A DNA stretch of 64,000 nucleotides from Euborellia annulipes (taxonomy: Eukaryota; Arthropoda; Insecta; Dermaptera; Anisolabididae), in the NCBI GenBank assembly GCA_023213315.1, contig JAKCPI010027501.1:1-64000 (forward strand), given 5' to 3'. The notes under the pieces were generated by a model. That model was not told the origin of the DNA and made no database searches. It saw only the letters and a program-made list of their open reading frames with translations. Of this stretch, positions 25,501 through 34,277 are shown piece by piece. Numbering within the stretch: position 1 is the stretch's first letter; every line of letters starts with the position of its first letter. A program made the position numbers and the translations under genes.

Positions 25501-26513
25501 ATAGTGGGGATATGCATATTTCACAGCATTTCCAACCATTCTAACTGTTAGATAGAATATTGGATTATATCTGATTCAAATGAATCGTAATCGTTTAGAA
25601 AACATTAAAATTTAACAAGTTATATTTACATTTTTTTTTCTATTTACAATTTTTACAATTATTTCTTATTTCTAGATGTATATTATGGCAAAGTAATCTT
25701 CTTCATGACTCCACTGGGAATTATGATTACTGCAAATCTTGTTTTTTTCTCTCTGACTGTGAGAAATATCTTAAAAATTCGTTCTCAAATTGAAAAAATG
25801 GAAGATACATCTGATCAAAACATGAAAAAATTATTAAAACGCAATATGGCCAAGTAAGTATACTTGAAATGTTTCTCATAATTTTATTCATGCATCATCA
25901 GTCAAAGTTTTTGTTGAAAGAAAGCTAATTATATATATATAATTCTTTCATAATCGACATTTATTTAATTTTGTATTCCCTATTTTGTGAAAGTGATTTT
26001 ACTTTCTCTTTCCTATATATCTCACACGTATTTCTGTTAAAAAATCAGTTTATTTGGAATATATTAATACGTTTTGTTCATAATGAATATGTAATATGCT
26101 CTCCCATCGCTTCCGGAACCAGTTTCTCGCATATTATATTTTGTTTATATTATAGGGAAATTTACTATTACTGTTAATTTTCTTAATTCTTTTTCAGATT
26201 TGCCATGAACGCCAAGCTTTTCGTAGTGATGGGTGCAATTTGGATTTTTGACATTATTATTTTAAAACTGGATCGTAAATCTTGGTTTTGGTATTTGCCA
26301 AACACTGCTAATTCTTTACACGGCTTTTTCATCTTTTGCATCTACATATTGAAGAAAGACATTTTCAAGGACCTGAAGGGGCTTATGACTAAATCTTCCC
26401 GTGAACAGGCAACAAAACAAACTAATGGAATCAAACAAAACGGACTTCAAGGCGTACACTACAACGCAAGAGGAAATGCCAAAAATGGTACACCAGCTGT
26501 TGAAATTAAATAA
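16531..26513 (+). CDS. Methuselah-like family B GPCR, copy B (intact, 8 exons)
   Basis: Complete receptor gene. Exons: 16531-17071, 19073-19282, 22066-22272, 23225-23467, 24261-24339, 24812-25002, 25676-25853, 26198-26513. Together they give 654 codons plus a stop, with intron phases 1,1,1,1,2,1,2. Residues 1-20 form a signal peptide (MLLVVLCLVLLS). The ectodomain spans about 21-325, with RCCPIGE, RLCCPYGYAYS and ICLRRCCKDG motifs and several NxT/S sites. TM1 is about 340-360, followed by the Mth-type loop LHNLHGKTLICYV and TM2 370-389. TM3 lies in exon 5 (AWMNIMSFDIWW), TM4 about 445-470, TM5 about 491-520. TM6 and TM7 are in exon 8 (WYLPNTANSLHG). The tail is basic, Gln/Asn/Gly-rich and about 50 residues. 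The start was chosen because it is shared with copy C and begins a clean signal peptide. The family assignment is firm; the ligand and pathway are unknown. Confidence 0.88.
17378..18055 (+). repeat. Hairpin-family repeat in intron 1 of copy B
   Basis: Nearly full length, from ACTTTCTCTTACC to a shortened terminal hairpin (CTGGTGTCACAAGCACACCAG). It contains a local tandem duplication of about 66 bp (about 17862-17993, words AAATATAAATATTTTCCTAT and AATATACCCTAACATAC twice). Confidence 0.8.
18060..19072. other. Rest of intron 1 of copy B
   Basis: Contains a single arm of the foldback group near 18178-18230 (GAGACGTTTCGGCG ... ATCTTCAG). No exon is seen. Confidence 0.4.
19302..19545 (+). repeat. 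Hairpin-family repeat, 5' fragment beside exon 2 of copy B
   Basis: Begins ACTTTCTCTTACC about 20 bases after exon 2 ends and stops near GGGATGTGACAT. The TG-rich GTCTGTCTGTCTGTG segment is included. Confidence 0.75.
19988..20150 (-). repeat. tRNA-like SINE (family 2), reverse copy
   Basis: On the - strand: A-box-like TAACTCAGTTAGGAG, B-box-like GGTTCTCTTCCC, then the AT-rich body and the 3' module GGGATGGGGTCTAAATGG. It gives the most complete head of this family in the window. Confidence 0.65.
20398..20510 (+). repeat. tRNA-like SINE (family 2), headless copy
   Basis: Starts GACGGGATCCCGTACC and continues with AATAGGGATGGGGTCTAAATG and AAGACCTTAAA, followed by an A-run. The tRNA-like head is absent. 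Confidence 0.55.
20553..21962. mobile_element. 1.4-kb GC-richer composite element in intron 2 of copy B
   Basis: The outer ends are the exact inverted pair TATCCACTACGCGCT (20553-20567) and AGCGCGTAGTGGATA (21948-21962). Subterminal sequence is rich in CGCG words, unlike the AT-rich host. A further GCGCTTAGTGGATACA copy lies at about 21868-21883. The centre contains the palindromic arms described at 20955-21722 and, between them, a piece of the GGTGCGCGTCTCG element. No transposase frame is seen, so it must be non-autonomous if mobile. Superfamily not assigned. Confidence 0.7.
20955..21722. repeat. Long inverted arms built from small palindromes
   Basis: The left arm (about 20955-21208) and right arm (about 21476-21722) are near-perfect inverted copies of about 250 bp. 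Each arm alternates two modules: a palindrome of the CAGTTCATGAACTG type and a CAGATCGTGTAATG type. The clearest single palindrome is AGACAGTTCATGAACTGTCT at 20983-21002. The arms share TATATGTCGTAGACAG ends. Confidence 0.85.
22480..23190 (+). repeat. Hairpin-family repeat next to exon 4 of copy B
   Basis: 5'-truncated copy from ATGTCGAAATTTTGAGGG to the terminal hairpin (about 23108-23185, loop GGTAAGAGAAAG). Only about 35 bases separate its end from exon 4 (23225), including that exon's polypyrimidine tract. Confidence 0.75.
25227..25486. mobile_element. Small element with CAAGGGCGGAT ends
   Basis: Ends CAAGGGCGGATACAAGGG and GGATCCGCCCTTG are inverted. The interior has C-runs and a degenerate hairpin-family remnant (GTGTGCTGTGCGACGAGTCAC). 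The sister copy at 62286-62558 has a recognisable 8-bp duplication; here the flanks no longer match. Confidence 0.65.
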
Positions 26514-26601
26514 TTAAAATAAGCCTACTGTATATACATATATTTTTTCAGAAGAATGTTGATTAAGTAAATTTGAAAATGTTAATAATGTTATTATCAT
26601 A

Positions 26602-26607
26602 AATAAA
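26602..26607 (+). promoter_or_regulatory. Poly(A) signal of copy B
   Basis: AATAAA about 90 bases after the stop codon, followed at 26621 by an A-run. It is the best-placed signal downstream of this gene. Confidence 0.5.
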
Positions 26608-26706
26608 ATAATGATAAATCAAAAAAAAAAAAAATCAAATATACTTCGAAATGTTCTTTATAAAAAAAGCCCCACATGTTGAACCAGTAGAAGCTATACT
26701 AACCAT

Positions 26707-26817
26707 ATAGAAAAATAGAAGAGGATCCTTAATGGGTCAACAACGAGGTTCTTATGGGACCAGACCAGATCAAGTCTGGCCAAGCCCATTAAGGGTCCTC
26801 TTGTATTTTCCATTATG
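26707..26817. repeat. Short inverted repeat downstream of copy B
   Basis: AAGAGGATCCTTAATGGGT on the left and CCCATTAAGGGTCCTCTT on the right mirror each other across about 50 bases that also hold CAGACCAGATC and AAGTCTGGCC. Confidence 0.6.
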
Positions 26818-27198
26818 GGTAGTAGTAACTTATCGACTAGCCAGGGATCTTTGTTCCCTTTTTTTCGTTGTTGGGCCAAAGGTCCAGTCCAAATGTCAAG
26901 TCTAAATCGAGGTATACATTGAATATTAATATAAAATCTTACTCAAATACATAGATCTCGAGAATTATTTAATTTATAGCCTATGTTACTTCCAAAGATC
27001 TCAACTATCCGCCAGGGAAAGGTTTTTTCAAATCGGTTCATTTATATTAGCCCAGTCATAAGTAACAATCTTACATAATTGAGAATTGTGAATTTTTATA
27101 TTTATACAAACATACATCTATATTTATATTCACACATATTTTTCATTTTCATTTTTACTTAAGTATATTAAGATGACTTTTTGTTATTTATACATTTG

Positions 27199-27437
27199 GC
27201 CTGCTGCGAATCATAGAGGCGAAATTCCGAAAACTCAATTTTTGAGTTAAGCCTACCTTCTTTTTAGAGTGTTAAAGTAGCGAAAATACATTTCCATTCT
27301 TTGTTATTGTTTCTGGCCTATTCATTTGTTGCCCGGCTATTTAAATGTATATATATGTTTAGAAAACTTTCAAACACCTTTTCTCAAATTGTTGAATTTT
27401 GGACTTTCGCCACTATGATTCTCAGCAGTCGATATAT
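27199..27437. mobile_element. MITE with GCCTGCTGAGAATCATAGTGGC ends, copy 1
   Basis: Left end CTGCTGCGAATCATAGAGGC mirrors right end GCCACTATGATTCTCAGCAG. The interior words CTATTCATTTGTTGCCCGG and TTTTTGAGTTAAGC are shared with the copies at 44187 and 53805. Confidence 0.8.
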
Positions 27438-27812
27438 ACACCTAATTCTATTTCAGAAAAAGTCTTGTAAAAACGATGCAAAATTTCGATTTTAGTTTCT
27501 AAAGAAAGGGCTTTCCCTATTTGTTTTCCAGTTTTAGAAATACATTAACTATACTAAATCGAAAACAATCGTGTAAAAAAATAGATTGAATTTTTTGTAA
27601 CCTATGCTAAAAAAGATCTTATAAAGACAGAATTTGGTGTATTTTTATTTATATTTAAACTTTACAATTGTACTATCTGTATCAGCCAAAAATAAACCCT
27701 CAACCAGTCGGGTCTAGGGGTTAGAGAAGGCAACTCTAATGCTTAGTGTCTTTTAGTTATGAAACCAACACACATGTAGATACGTAGGGCTTATAGCTGG
27801 TAGTTCAATCAG
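27438..27812. other. Intergenic, no gene seen
   Basis: AT-rich. A tRNA-like phrase (GGGTCTAGGGGTTAGAGAAGG, about 27710-27730) is too incomplete to call. Confidence 0.3.
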
Positions 27813-28184
27813 GATAGGTGAAAAGAAAAAGAAGAAAATCCGCAGTCAGTTATATTTCGTTATTTTTATTCCATCATGTTGACGTTTCGATCCCGGTTGG
27901 GAAGATCCTTAGAACAGGATGATTCCAACCTGGATAGAAACGTCAACATATTTATATATATATATATGCGAAGATAAGTTTTCTAGGGTTGAGTCGCGTC
28001 CAAAAGGAGAGCCGAAACGTCGAGTAAATCTCAACATCACACGCGACTCAACCCGAGAAAACTTATCTTCGCATACATCCAGTCGCGGAAACCTTTCAGA
28101 ACATTTAATATATATAGAAACGTGGAATAAAAATAATGAAATATAAGTGGCTGCGTATTTTCTTCTTCTTCTTTTCACCTATCC
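27813..28184. repeat. Two-level foldback element
   Basis: The outer arms begin GGATAGGTGAAAAGAAAAAG and end with the inverse CTTTTCACCTATCC, with GTTGACGTTTCGATCC inside the left arm. A second independent inverted repeat sits inside at 27966-28074 (TGCGAAGATAAGTTTTCTAG with its inverse, centre GCCGAAACGTCGAG). A foldback has therefore inserted into, or arisen inside, another. Confidence 0.75.
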
Positions 28185-28446
28185 CCAACACAAATGTATC
28201 TTTGCCTATACAAGCAACATTTTTCAAATGCCTTGATTAATTATTCCATCTTATCAAAAAACATTTAAAATAAATAAATTAACATCACCGCTCTAATCCC
28301 GTCTTTAAGATCTATAGGAAAGGCTCTAGAGAACTTATTATTTTGACAGATACAGATAGTATGTAGTTTATACATAATATAATTAGAAAGCAAGTTAATT
28401 AATAAAGAAAACTTCTATAATTTATGATTTTATCAGCGGGTCTTAA

Positions 28447-28574
28447 GGGCCCCTTACACTGGAGTGCCCGGCACACGAGTCCGGCTCGGCTCCCCTACAA
28501 ACGAGCCAAATCCTCTAGTGTGTGAGCTCTTTCGAGCCGAGCCACCGGTTCCGACTCGCTAGTGTATGGGGCGC
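28447..28574. mobile_element. Short GC-rich MITE
   Basis: GGCCCCTTACACTGGAG on the left and CGCTAGTGTATGGGGCGC on the right are imperfect inverted ends. Internal GGCTCGGCTCC / GAGCCGAGCC also pair. Its GC content is much higher than the flanks. Confidence 0.6.
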
Positions 28575-29053
28575 TTTAAAGTACCGCAAAATATGGTAAA
28601 AAGGGCTACTCAATTTCATATAATCTTGTCGATCTCATTATTAATTTAACCCATTCATGTGTGGCATATTCCATAAAAGTATATGAAAGTATTTACTGAT
28701 GCGGTCCATTGATGTCAATCCGTGATTTTAAGTGAATATTGTAAAGGCCCTATATTCTGATTAATAGCCACTTAAAAATTTCTGATAAAGAAAAATTTTT
28801 AGATTCCTCTGGACCGGATTATGATTATTTAAATACTAAATAGTAAAGTGGCTGTTGTTCTTTACAATAATAGTGGGATCAGACAATCAGGAGATCAATC
28901 TCTAGCAGTAGGGAAATACTACATGTTATTGTTATTATTTTTTCTAAAACAAAAAAAAAAAAATTAATTGTTTAAAACAGGGGTTCCCAAATGCTCTTTG
29001 GTATTGAAAACTTTATAAGACTCATCTCCTGGTTGCCTCCTTCAGGTTTTATT

Positions 29054-29476
29054 ATCATAATTATTTAAATATTTATAATAAAATATATATATAAACATAC
29101 TAATAATTTTTTTTTTTTTTTTTTTAAGCTTCATTGTATCACCTATTTGACAATCCATTCAAAACTCCATCCTCAAGTAGCCTACCCTTAATTCCTCTAA
29201 AAATTGGTGAGTTCATCTCATTTATTCTTTATATCTAATTTATGTAGAATTCAATTTTAATTAAATCATAATTATTTAAATATTTATAATAAAATATATA
29301 TATATATAAACATACTAATAATTTTTTTTTTTTTTTTAAGCTTCATTGTATCACCTATTTGACAATCCATTCAAAACTCCATCCTCAAGTAGCCTACCCT
29401 TAATTCCTCTAAAAATTGGTGAGTTCATCTCATTTATTCTTTATATCTAATTTATGTAGAATTCAATTTTAATTAA
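29054..29476 (+). repeat. Tandem duplication of 211 bp carrying an exon-like unit
   Basis: Two nearly identical units start at 29054 and 29265. Each contains a T-rich tract ending in AAG, a 78-base segment open in one frame (29129-29206 and 29341-29418), and a GTGAGT donor. In the single open phase the segment encodes DNPFKTPSSSSLPLIPLKI. The near-identity of the units indicates a recent duplication. Confidence 0.8.
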
Positions 29477-29801
29477 ATTTAAAAAAAAATAAATGAATAA
29501 TGCCATTTAACTAAACCAAATCCTTCCCATTTACCACAAATCTTTCAATTGTAGCTCAGTGATTTGAAAAAAATTTGTTCTCTTAAGTTTTGAGGAACCG
29601 GTAAAAAATTAAATGACGTTGCATTAATCAGTCAAAAAGGGCACATGATTAATTATTAAATAATTATTTATTTTGCTGAATTATAAATATAAATAAATAA
29701 ATAAATACTTCTCGAAAACCAACTACTAGTGAAATTTTAATTCTTTTTCGATTTTTAATATAAATATTGGGTTTGGAGATGAATGAGAAAAATCTTCGAA
29801 A

Positions 29802-32612
29802 TTAAAAATAATATTCTTCTTTAATAATATCCGCTCCTTTTTCAGCAATAGCTATAGTAGGAGCATTGAGATTCCCAGATACAATTGTAGGCATTATGGA
29901 AGCGTCGATTACCCGAAGCCCCTTTACCCCTTTGACTTTTAAATTAGGATCTACGACTGCGGTAGAATCGTTCAAAGGTGCCATTTTACAAGTTCCCGAG
30001 GGATGAAAAATAGAATATGCAATATTTCGAACCTGTTCTTCCCAAAATGTTCTTTTATTAACATCCCCTTCCATAAAGACCACCTCTTTTAAGAGACCAT
30101 TCTTTTTCATAGAAGTAGTATTTGCTAATTTCCTTGAAAATTCTATTCCATCAATTAGAGTTTCTAAATCTTCTTTCTCATCAAAAAAATTGGGATGAAT
30201 TCTTATAGGATCCATGGGATCTTTACTATTAAGGATCATTCGTCCTCGAGATTTAGGCCTAAGCAATATACAAGATACACCCAACAAAAATGATTTTTTT
30301 CTATTAGCTATCCATATTTCATTAAATGTACTATTCAACAAATGAAAAGGAGGTTCTTGATTTAATCGAGGAAAAATAAAACCAAAGAGTTGTATATTAG
30401 GCCAGGATTTATCTTGATTTTTAGATGTGCTGATAAATCCCCCTGCATCCATTTGAAGAAGAGAAGATAATGGCCCTGTTCTATTCTTCAAAGAGATCAT
30501 AACCGCGATCTAAAACATATTTTAATATTGATTAATTGAACATCTGTTTTGTTTTAGAATTTTTATATAATATTAAATTTCAAATAGGCCTCCTTAAATT
30601 GACCATCCACCAAACATCTATAAAGTGTATATTAGTGCAATTGTGTTTTGAGTTTAAATTTTCCCTACCTAAAATTTTTCGCTTTTTTTTTTTTCTTGTT
30701 TTTTTCTGGAAAAAAAAATTGCTAATTTTGATGAAACAAAACAGATATTTGATATTAAAAATTAGCTTCTTGTTTTACTAATAAATAAATTATTTCTACA
30801 GGAAATATTGGCTCAACAAAATATAGGGAGACTTTCTATTTAGGCAACACAATGCCGTCTCTACTTTGGATCCTCTCACTCAACTGGGGGTGAGTAATGT
30901 TTTATTTCTTTATTGGTTTTGTTATAATTTTAATGAAATAATTGGATTCCTGAATGTCCGAATTTATACTAGTCGGTAAATACCTTCCTTTGATTTTTGT
31001 CAACTAATTAATTACCTGTATAATTTATTGTGTATGGTGTAAGATAGGTTATATGATCTTGTAAATCCATTTTAAGTGGAATTTCAAGATCTTTGAGATG
31101 TTTGGCAGGTCCAACGCCTGAAAGCATTAAAATTTGTGGACTGCCCATTGCACCTGCAGAAAGGATCACTTCTTTTGTTGCCTTTACATAGTAATCTTTG
31201 CCATTTTTTCTATAAGTTACTCCAACAGCTCGTAGTCCTTTCCATAAAATTTTTGTCACGTGAGCGTTTTTTAAAAGATGGAGATTCATTCTTTTACTAA
31301 TGGGGCTAAGATAATCTCTGGCAGTGCTTGAACGAACACCTAAAAAAAAAGAAAAATACAAAAACCCATAATTAAAAAAAAATAATTAAAAAATCAATTA
31401 TTATTATAATTAATCTACTCACCATGGGTAATGGTGGATGTAAATCTCCCGAAACCATCCCTTCGCTTTCCATTTAAATCAATAATGTCAAAACCCAATT
31501 CCTTGGCAGCTTCAATGATCATTTTGGATCCTTTCGATAAATTAGGTAATTTGCTAGTTCGTAACAAGCCGTTTTTATTATGGAATTCTTCGTCCATATC
31601 CTCATCAAAAGGACCGTCATATCCTTCCGATTTCTTGCAAAAAACAGTTATTTTTTTAAATAAACTTAACCAATACATTCAAAAATACTAATTTTTCTCA
31701 AAATTATAGGCTAATTAATATTTACCAGAAAGTATTTAAGCATTGTGTTATAATCCCAGCCATTTTTTAACACCTCTTCCCAGTTGTCATAATCTTTTGT
31801 ATTGCCCCTAAGTACATCATTGCATTAGTAGAGCTTGAGCCGCCCAATACTTTTCCTCTTGGATAATAACATCTCTTAGTTGGACTTCCTAATTACACAG
31901 AAAAATTAATTATTATTTTTTTTATTCACTACAACTTTTTCGAAAAATGATAATTTTTTAACTTTTTATTGTAAATTGTTTTTTGGGTATGAAAATTTTA
32001 AGATCCGGCCAGTACCCTCTTAAGTCAAAATACACGTCATTGTTAGTTTAATAAATAAATATTCCTGTCCCCTTGTTATATGCAGTCTAATCAACTTCTA
32101 ACAGGAGTGGGTTGCCTATAGACAGGCGTGCAAGCTGTCAACTTTATTATTTTTCTTGAATTTTTGCTTCTTCATCCAAATATCTTGCCATCGATTTACT
32201 CAGTATTCACTTCAATTGAAACTCCTTTTGTATATATTTTTAAATTAACTTACCTCGACAATAATTAGGATTTTCTTCACTATAATAATTCCAATCTTCT
32301 TTTGTTCCTTCAATTGAAAGGACAAATGCCGGCACAATTGTATTTAAAGAAGGATCTCCACCAGCTTCTATCAAAATAATTTTCCAATTTCTGCAAAATA
32401 ATTATAGAAGTAAAAATCTACACATACAGATTTATATATAGTGTAATATAATATATTACATATATTATAATATATATAATATAATTTTAAGCATTCTTAC
32501 TTTTTGCTATTATTTCGCCGTTCACTCAATCGGTTGGCCAACACCGAGCCCACTGATCCAGCTCCCACTATGATGAAATCATATTTTTCCTCCAACTCAA
32601 AAGGATACCGAT
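29802..32612 (-). pseudogene. GMC oxidoreductase (glucose dehydrogenase-like), decayed
   Basis: FAD-dependent oxidoreductase family acting on alcohols or sugars. Exons in order on the - strand: 32612-32501, 32390-32254, 31888-31726, 31633-31423, 31339-31016, 30509-29802. Visible motifs: FAD-binding GAGSVGSVLANRL, substrate/FAD motif GGSSSTNAMMYL, RSSTARDYL, the second GMC signature GAMGSPQILMLSGVG, GPLSSL, and near the C-terminus the catalytic-histidine motif HPSGTCKMA with [17 protein letters not shown]. Damage: exon 31726-31888 is one base short (near 31805-31811), so the frame breaks after AMMYL. The family motif GxNL before QDH is missing. The donor at 31015 (phase 1) does not fit the acceptor at 30510 (phase 0). 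No first exon or signal peptide was found upstream. Base or assembly errors could explain the frameshift but not all four defects. A missed small exon could explain the last junction. Confidence 0.8.
30802..30889 (+). other. Exon-like segment on the + strand
   Basis: Acceptor TATTTCTACAG and donor GTGAGT bracket 88 bases that are open only in phase 1. That is the phase left by the donor at 29206 or 29418. The joined reading continues PLKIGNIGSTKYRETFYLGN. It lies in the last intron of the GMC pseudogene on the other strand. The product is not identified and may itself be a relic. Confidence 0.35.
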
Positions 32613-32695
32613 CTATAAATTATTTTAATTTGAATCAAGCAAAAGGATTTTTTTGTATTGCCTTTATTATTTAACTATTCATTAAAATACATAAG

Positions 32696-33357
32696 AAAAA
32701 ATCTGGTGTGACTGTCGCACAGCACACAACTTTCTCTTACCTTCGGTAATCGAAAGTTGTGTTCTGTGCTTGTCACACCAGATTTTTCGTGTCGACATAT
32801 ATTTAGTTCCCGACAGTACGGAACATTAGAATTCAAGATGTAAAATTTATAAACAGAAAAATATTTATATTTTGTTACCATGGCAACCATTTCTCCTATT
32901 CTCCCTATGAAGTACAAGAGTAAAGTGTGCTTCAAATAATTTTGAGAGCAAAATGAGAATATACATTTGAAAGAGCATCTAAAAAATAATTGATTTTTGA
33001 ATTTTAATCAAAATCGTTAGAGCGAATTTTGAGAAAATCGAAAAAAACTGAAAAAGTACATAAGTAAAGTACTAGTACTTTTTGTCCGATTTTGATTAAA
33101 AGCTTATTTTCACGCTCCCGGGGGGTGTTTAACTTAAATATAAAATTTCAATCCAGTAGCTCAATTCCTTCATGCTTAAAATTGAACACACACACACAGA
33201 CAGACTGGCAGACCATGTCGCGAAAACCACTTTTTTGGGTTCAGGGGACCTCAAAACGTGAAGATCTGTCAAAATCTCGACATCGAATTTTTGACATGAA
33301 TCTAATACTTTCTCTCTCTATATATTAACATATATATATAGAGGTAAGAGAAAGTAA
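32696..33357 (-). repeat. Hairpin-family repeat, full-length reverse copy
   Basis: On the - strand it begins ACTTTCTCTTACC (33356-33344), carries GATTCATGTCAAAAATTCGA, the GTCTGTCTG segment and GTTGCCATGGTAACAAAATA, and ends in the hairpin AATCTGGTGTGAC ... GTCACACCAGATT (about 32698-32783). It is the best full-length reference for the family in this window. Confidence 0.9.
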
Positions 33358-33439
33358 AAAGTGTGAATCCTCCCCTCCTTTCTTTTTCCATCACATTAAA
33401 ATAAATAATTAAATTTATTATTATTTATTATTATCAAAA

Positions 33440-33606
33440 TATTATTCTTTGATAATTAATATTAAAATATAATAATTCTTTGATTATTATTATTAAAATA
33501 TAATAATTCTTTGATTATTATTATTAAAATATAATAATTCTTTGATAATTATTATTAAAATATAATAATTCCTTGATAATTATTATTAAAATATAATAAT
33601 TCTTTG
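33440..33606. repeat. 31-bp AT-rich minisatellite
   Basis: About five units of roughly 31 bases, each with AAAATATAATAATTCTTTGAT followed by ATTATTATT. The last unit runs into GGCGATTCCCC. Confidence 0.85.
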
Positions 33607-33672
33607 GCGATTCCCCTCTCTTCCCCCTCTCCTGACTACTAAGCCAATTTAACTATTCATTAAAATACATAA

Positions 33673-34273
33673 CAAAAAGTCAGTTCAATTTTCCCTACCT
33701 GACTCCCCTTTTATTTAAATAAAATAGAATCGTCCACCTCACACCTCAATTATATTAGCCAATCACAAGGGTTATATTCTTTGGCGCCATAGGCCTTCCT
33801 AGAAAAGAGCAGTATGATAGGCTAGCAGGCTCAGTAGAGAGGAGGACCTTGTCAAAGGAAGAACCTGTGCAACTTTTATAAAGAATCTCCCAAGCCACCT
33901 CATTTACCGTGTAGCCATCTTAGCCGATAGCCACGACTCTCTCGCTCTCCTCGTTTCTCGACTTTTTTACCAAGGTATTTCACTTCAATATTGTTAATTA
34001 TTTATTAATTATTCTCATTAATCATTTAATATTTATAATTGATAAAATAATTCAAGAATTTCTAGATATTTTTTTAAATTTATTTATCACTGCCTCTACT
34101 ACAAACAACACTTATTTTCCCATGTTAGATGACGCCATTAATCCCCACGTCCCCTTCTGAATATTAGTATCGTCCCGTATAAAAATCCATATTCTCGTTA
34201 TTTTTCTCTTTTTTGACTCTCTCTTTTAATTGTTAATTTTTTATCTGGCAATTGTAAAACTTTCTATTTTCTC
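33673..34273. other. Intergenic, no feature identified
   Basis: Moderately GC-richer stretch at 33700-33970, with no exon that I can support on either strand. Confidence 0.35.
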
Positions 34274-34277
34274 TTAA

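Larger units (their letters stand above)
32669..33672. mobile_element. Insertion flanked by a 26-bp perfect direct repeat
   Basis: The 26 bases at 32669-32694 (ATTTAACTATTC ... AATACATAA) recur exactly at 33647-33672. The 952 bases between begin with the terminal hairpin of a reverse hairpin-family copy (32696-33357), then a 31-bp tandem array (33440-33606). A direct repeat of this length next to the 3' end of the family resembles a target-site duplication from reverse-transcription-mediated insertion. That mechanism is an inference. Confidence 0.75.

Noticed and set aside
33440..33606. CRISPR-like array
   Set aside because: Units follow one another directly without spacers and are nearly all A and T. 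It is a minisatellite in a eukaryotic genome.
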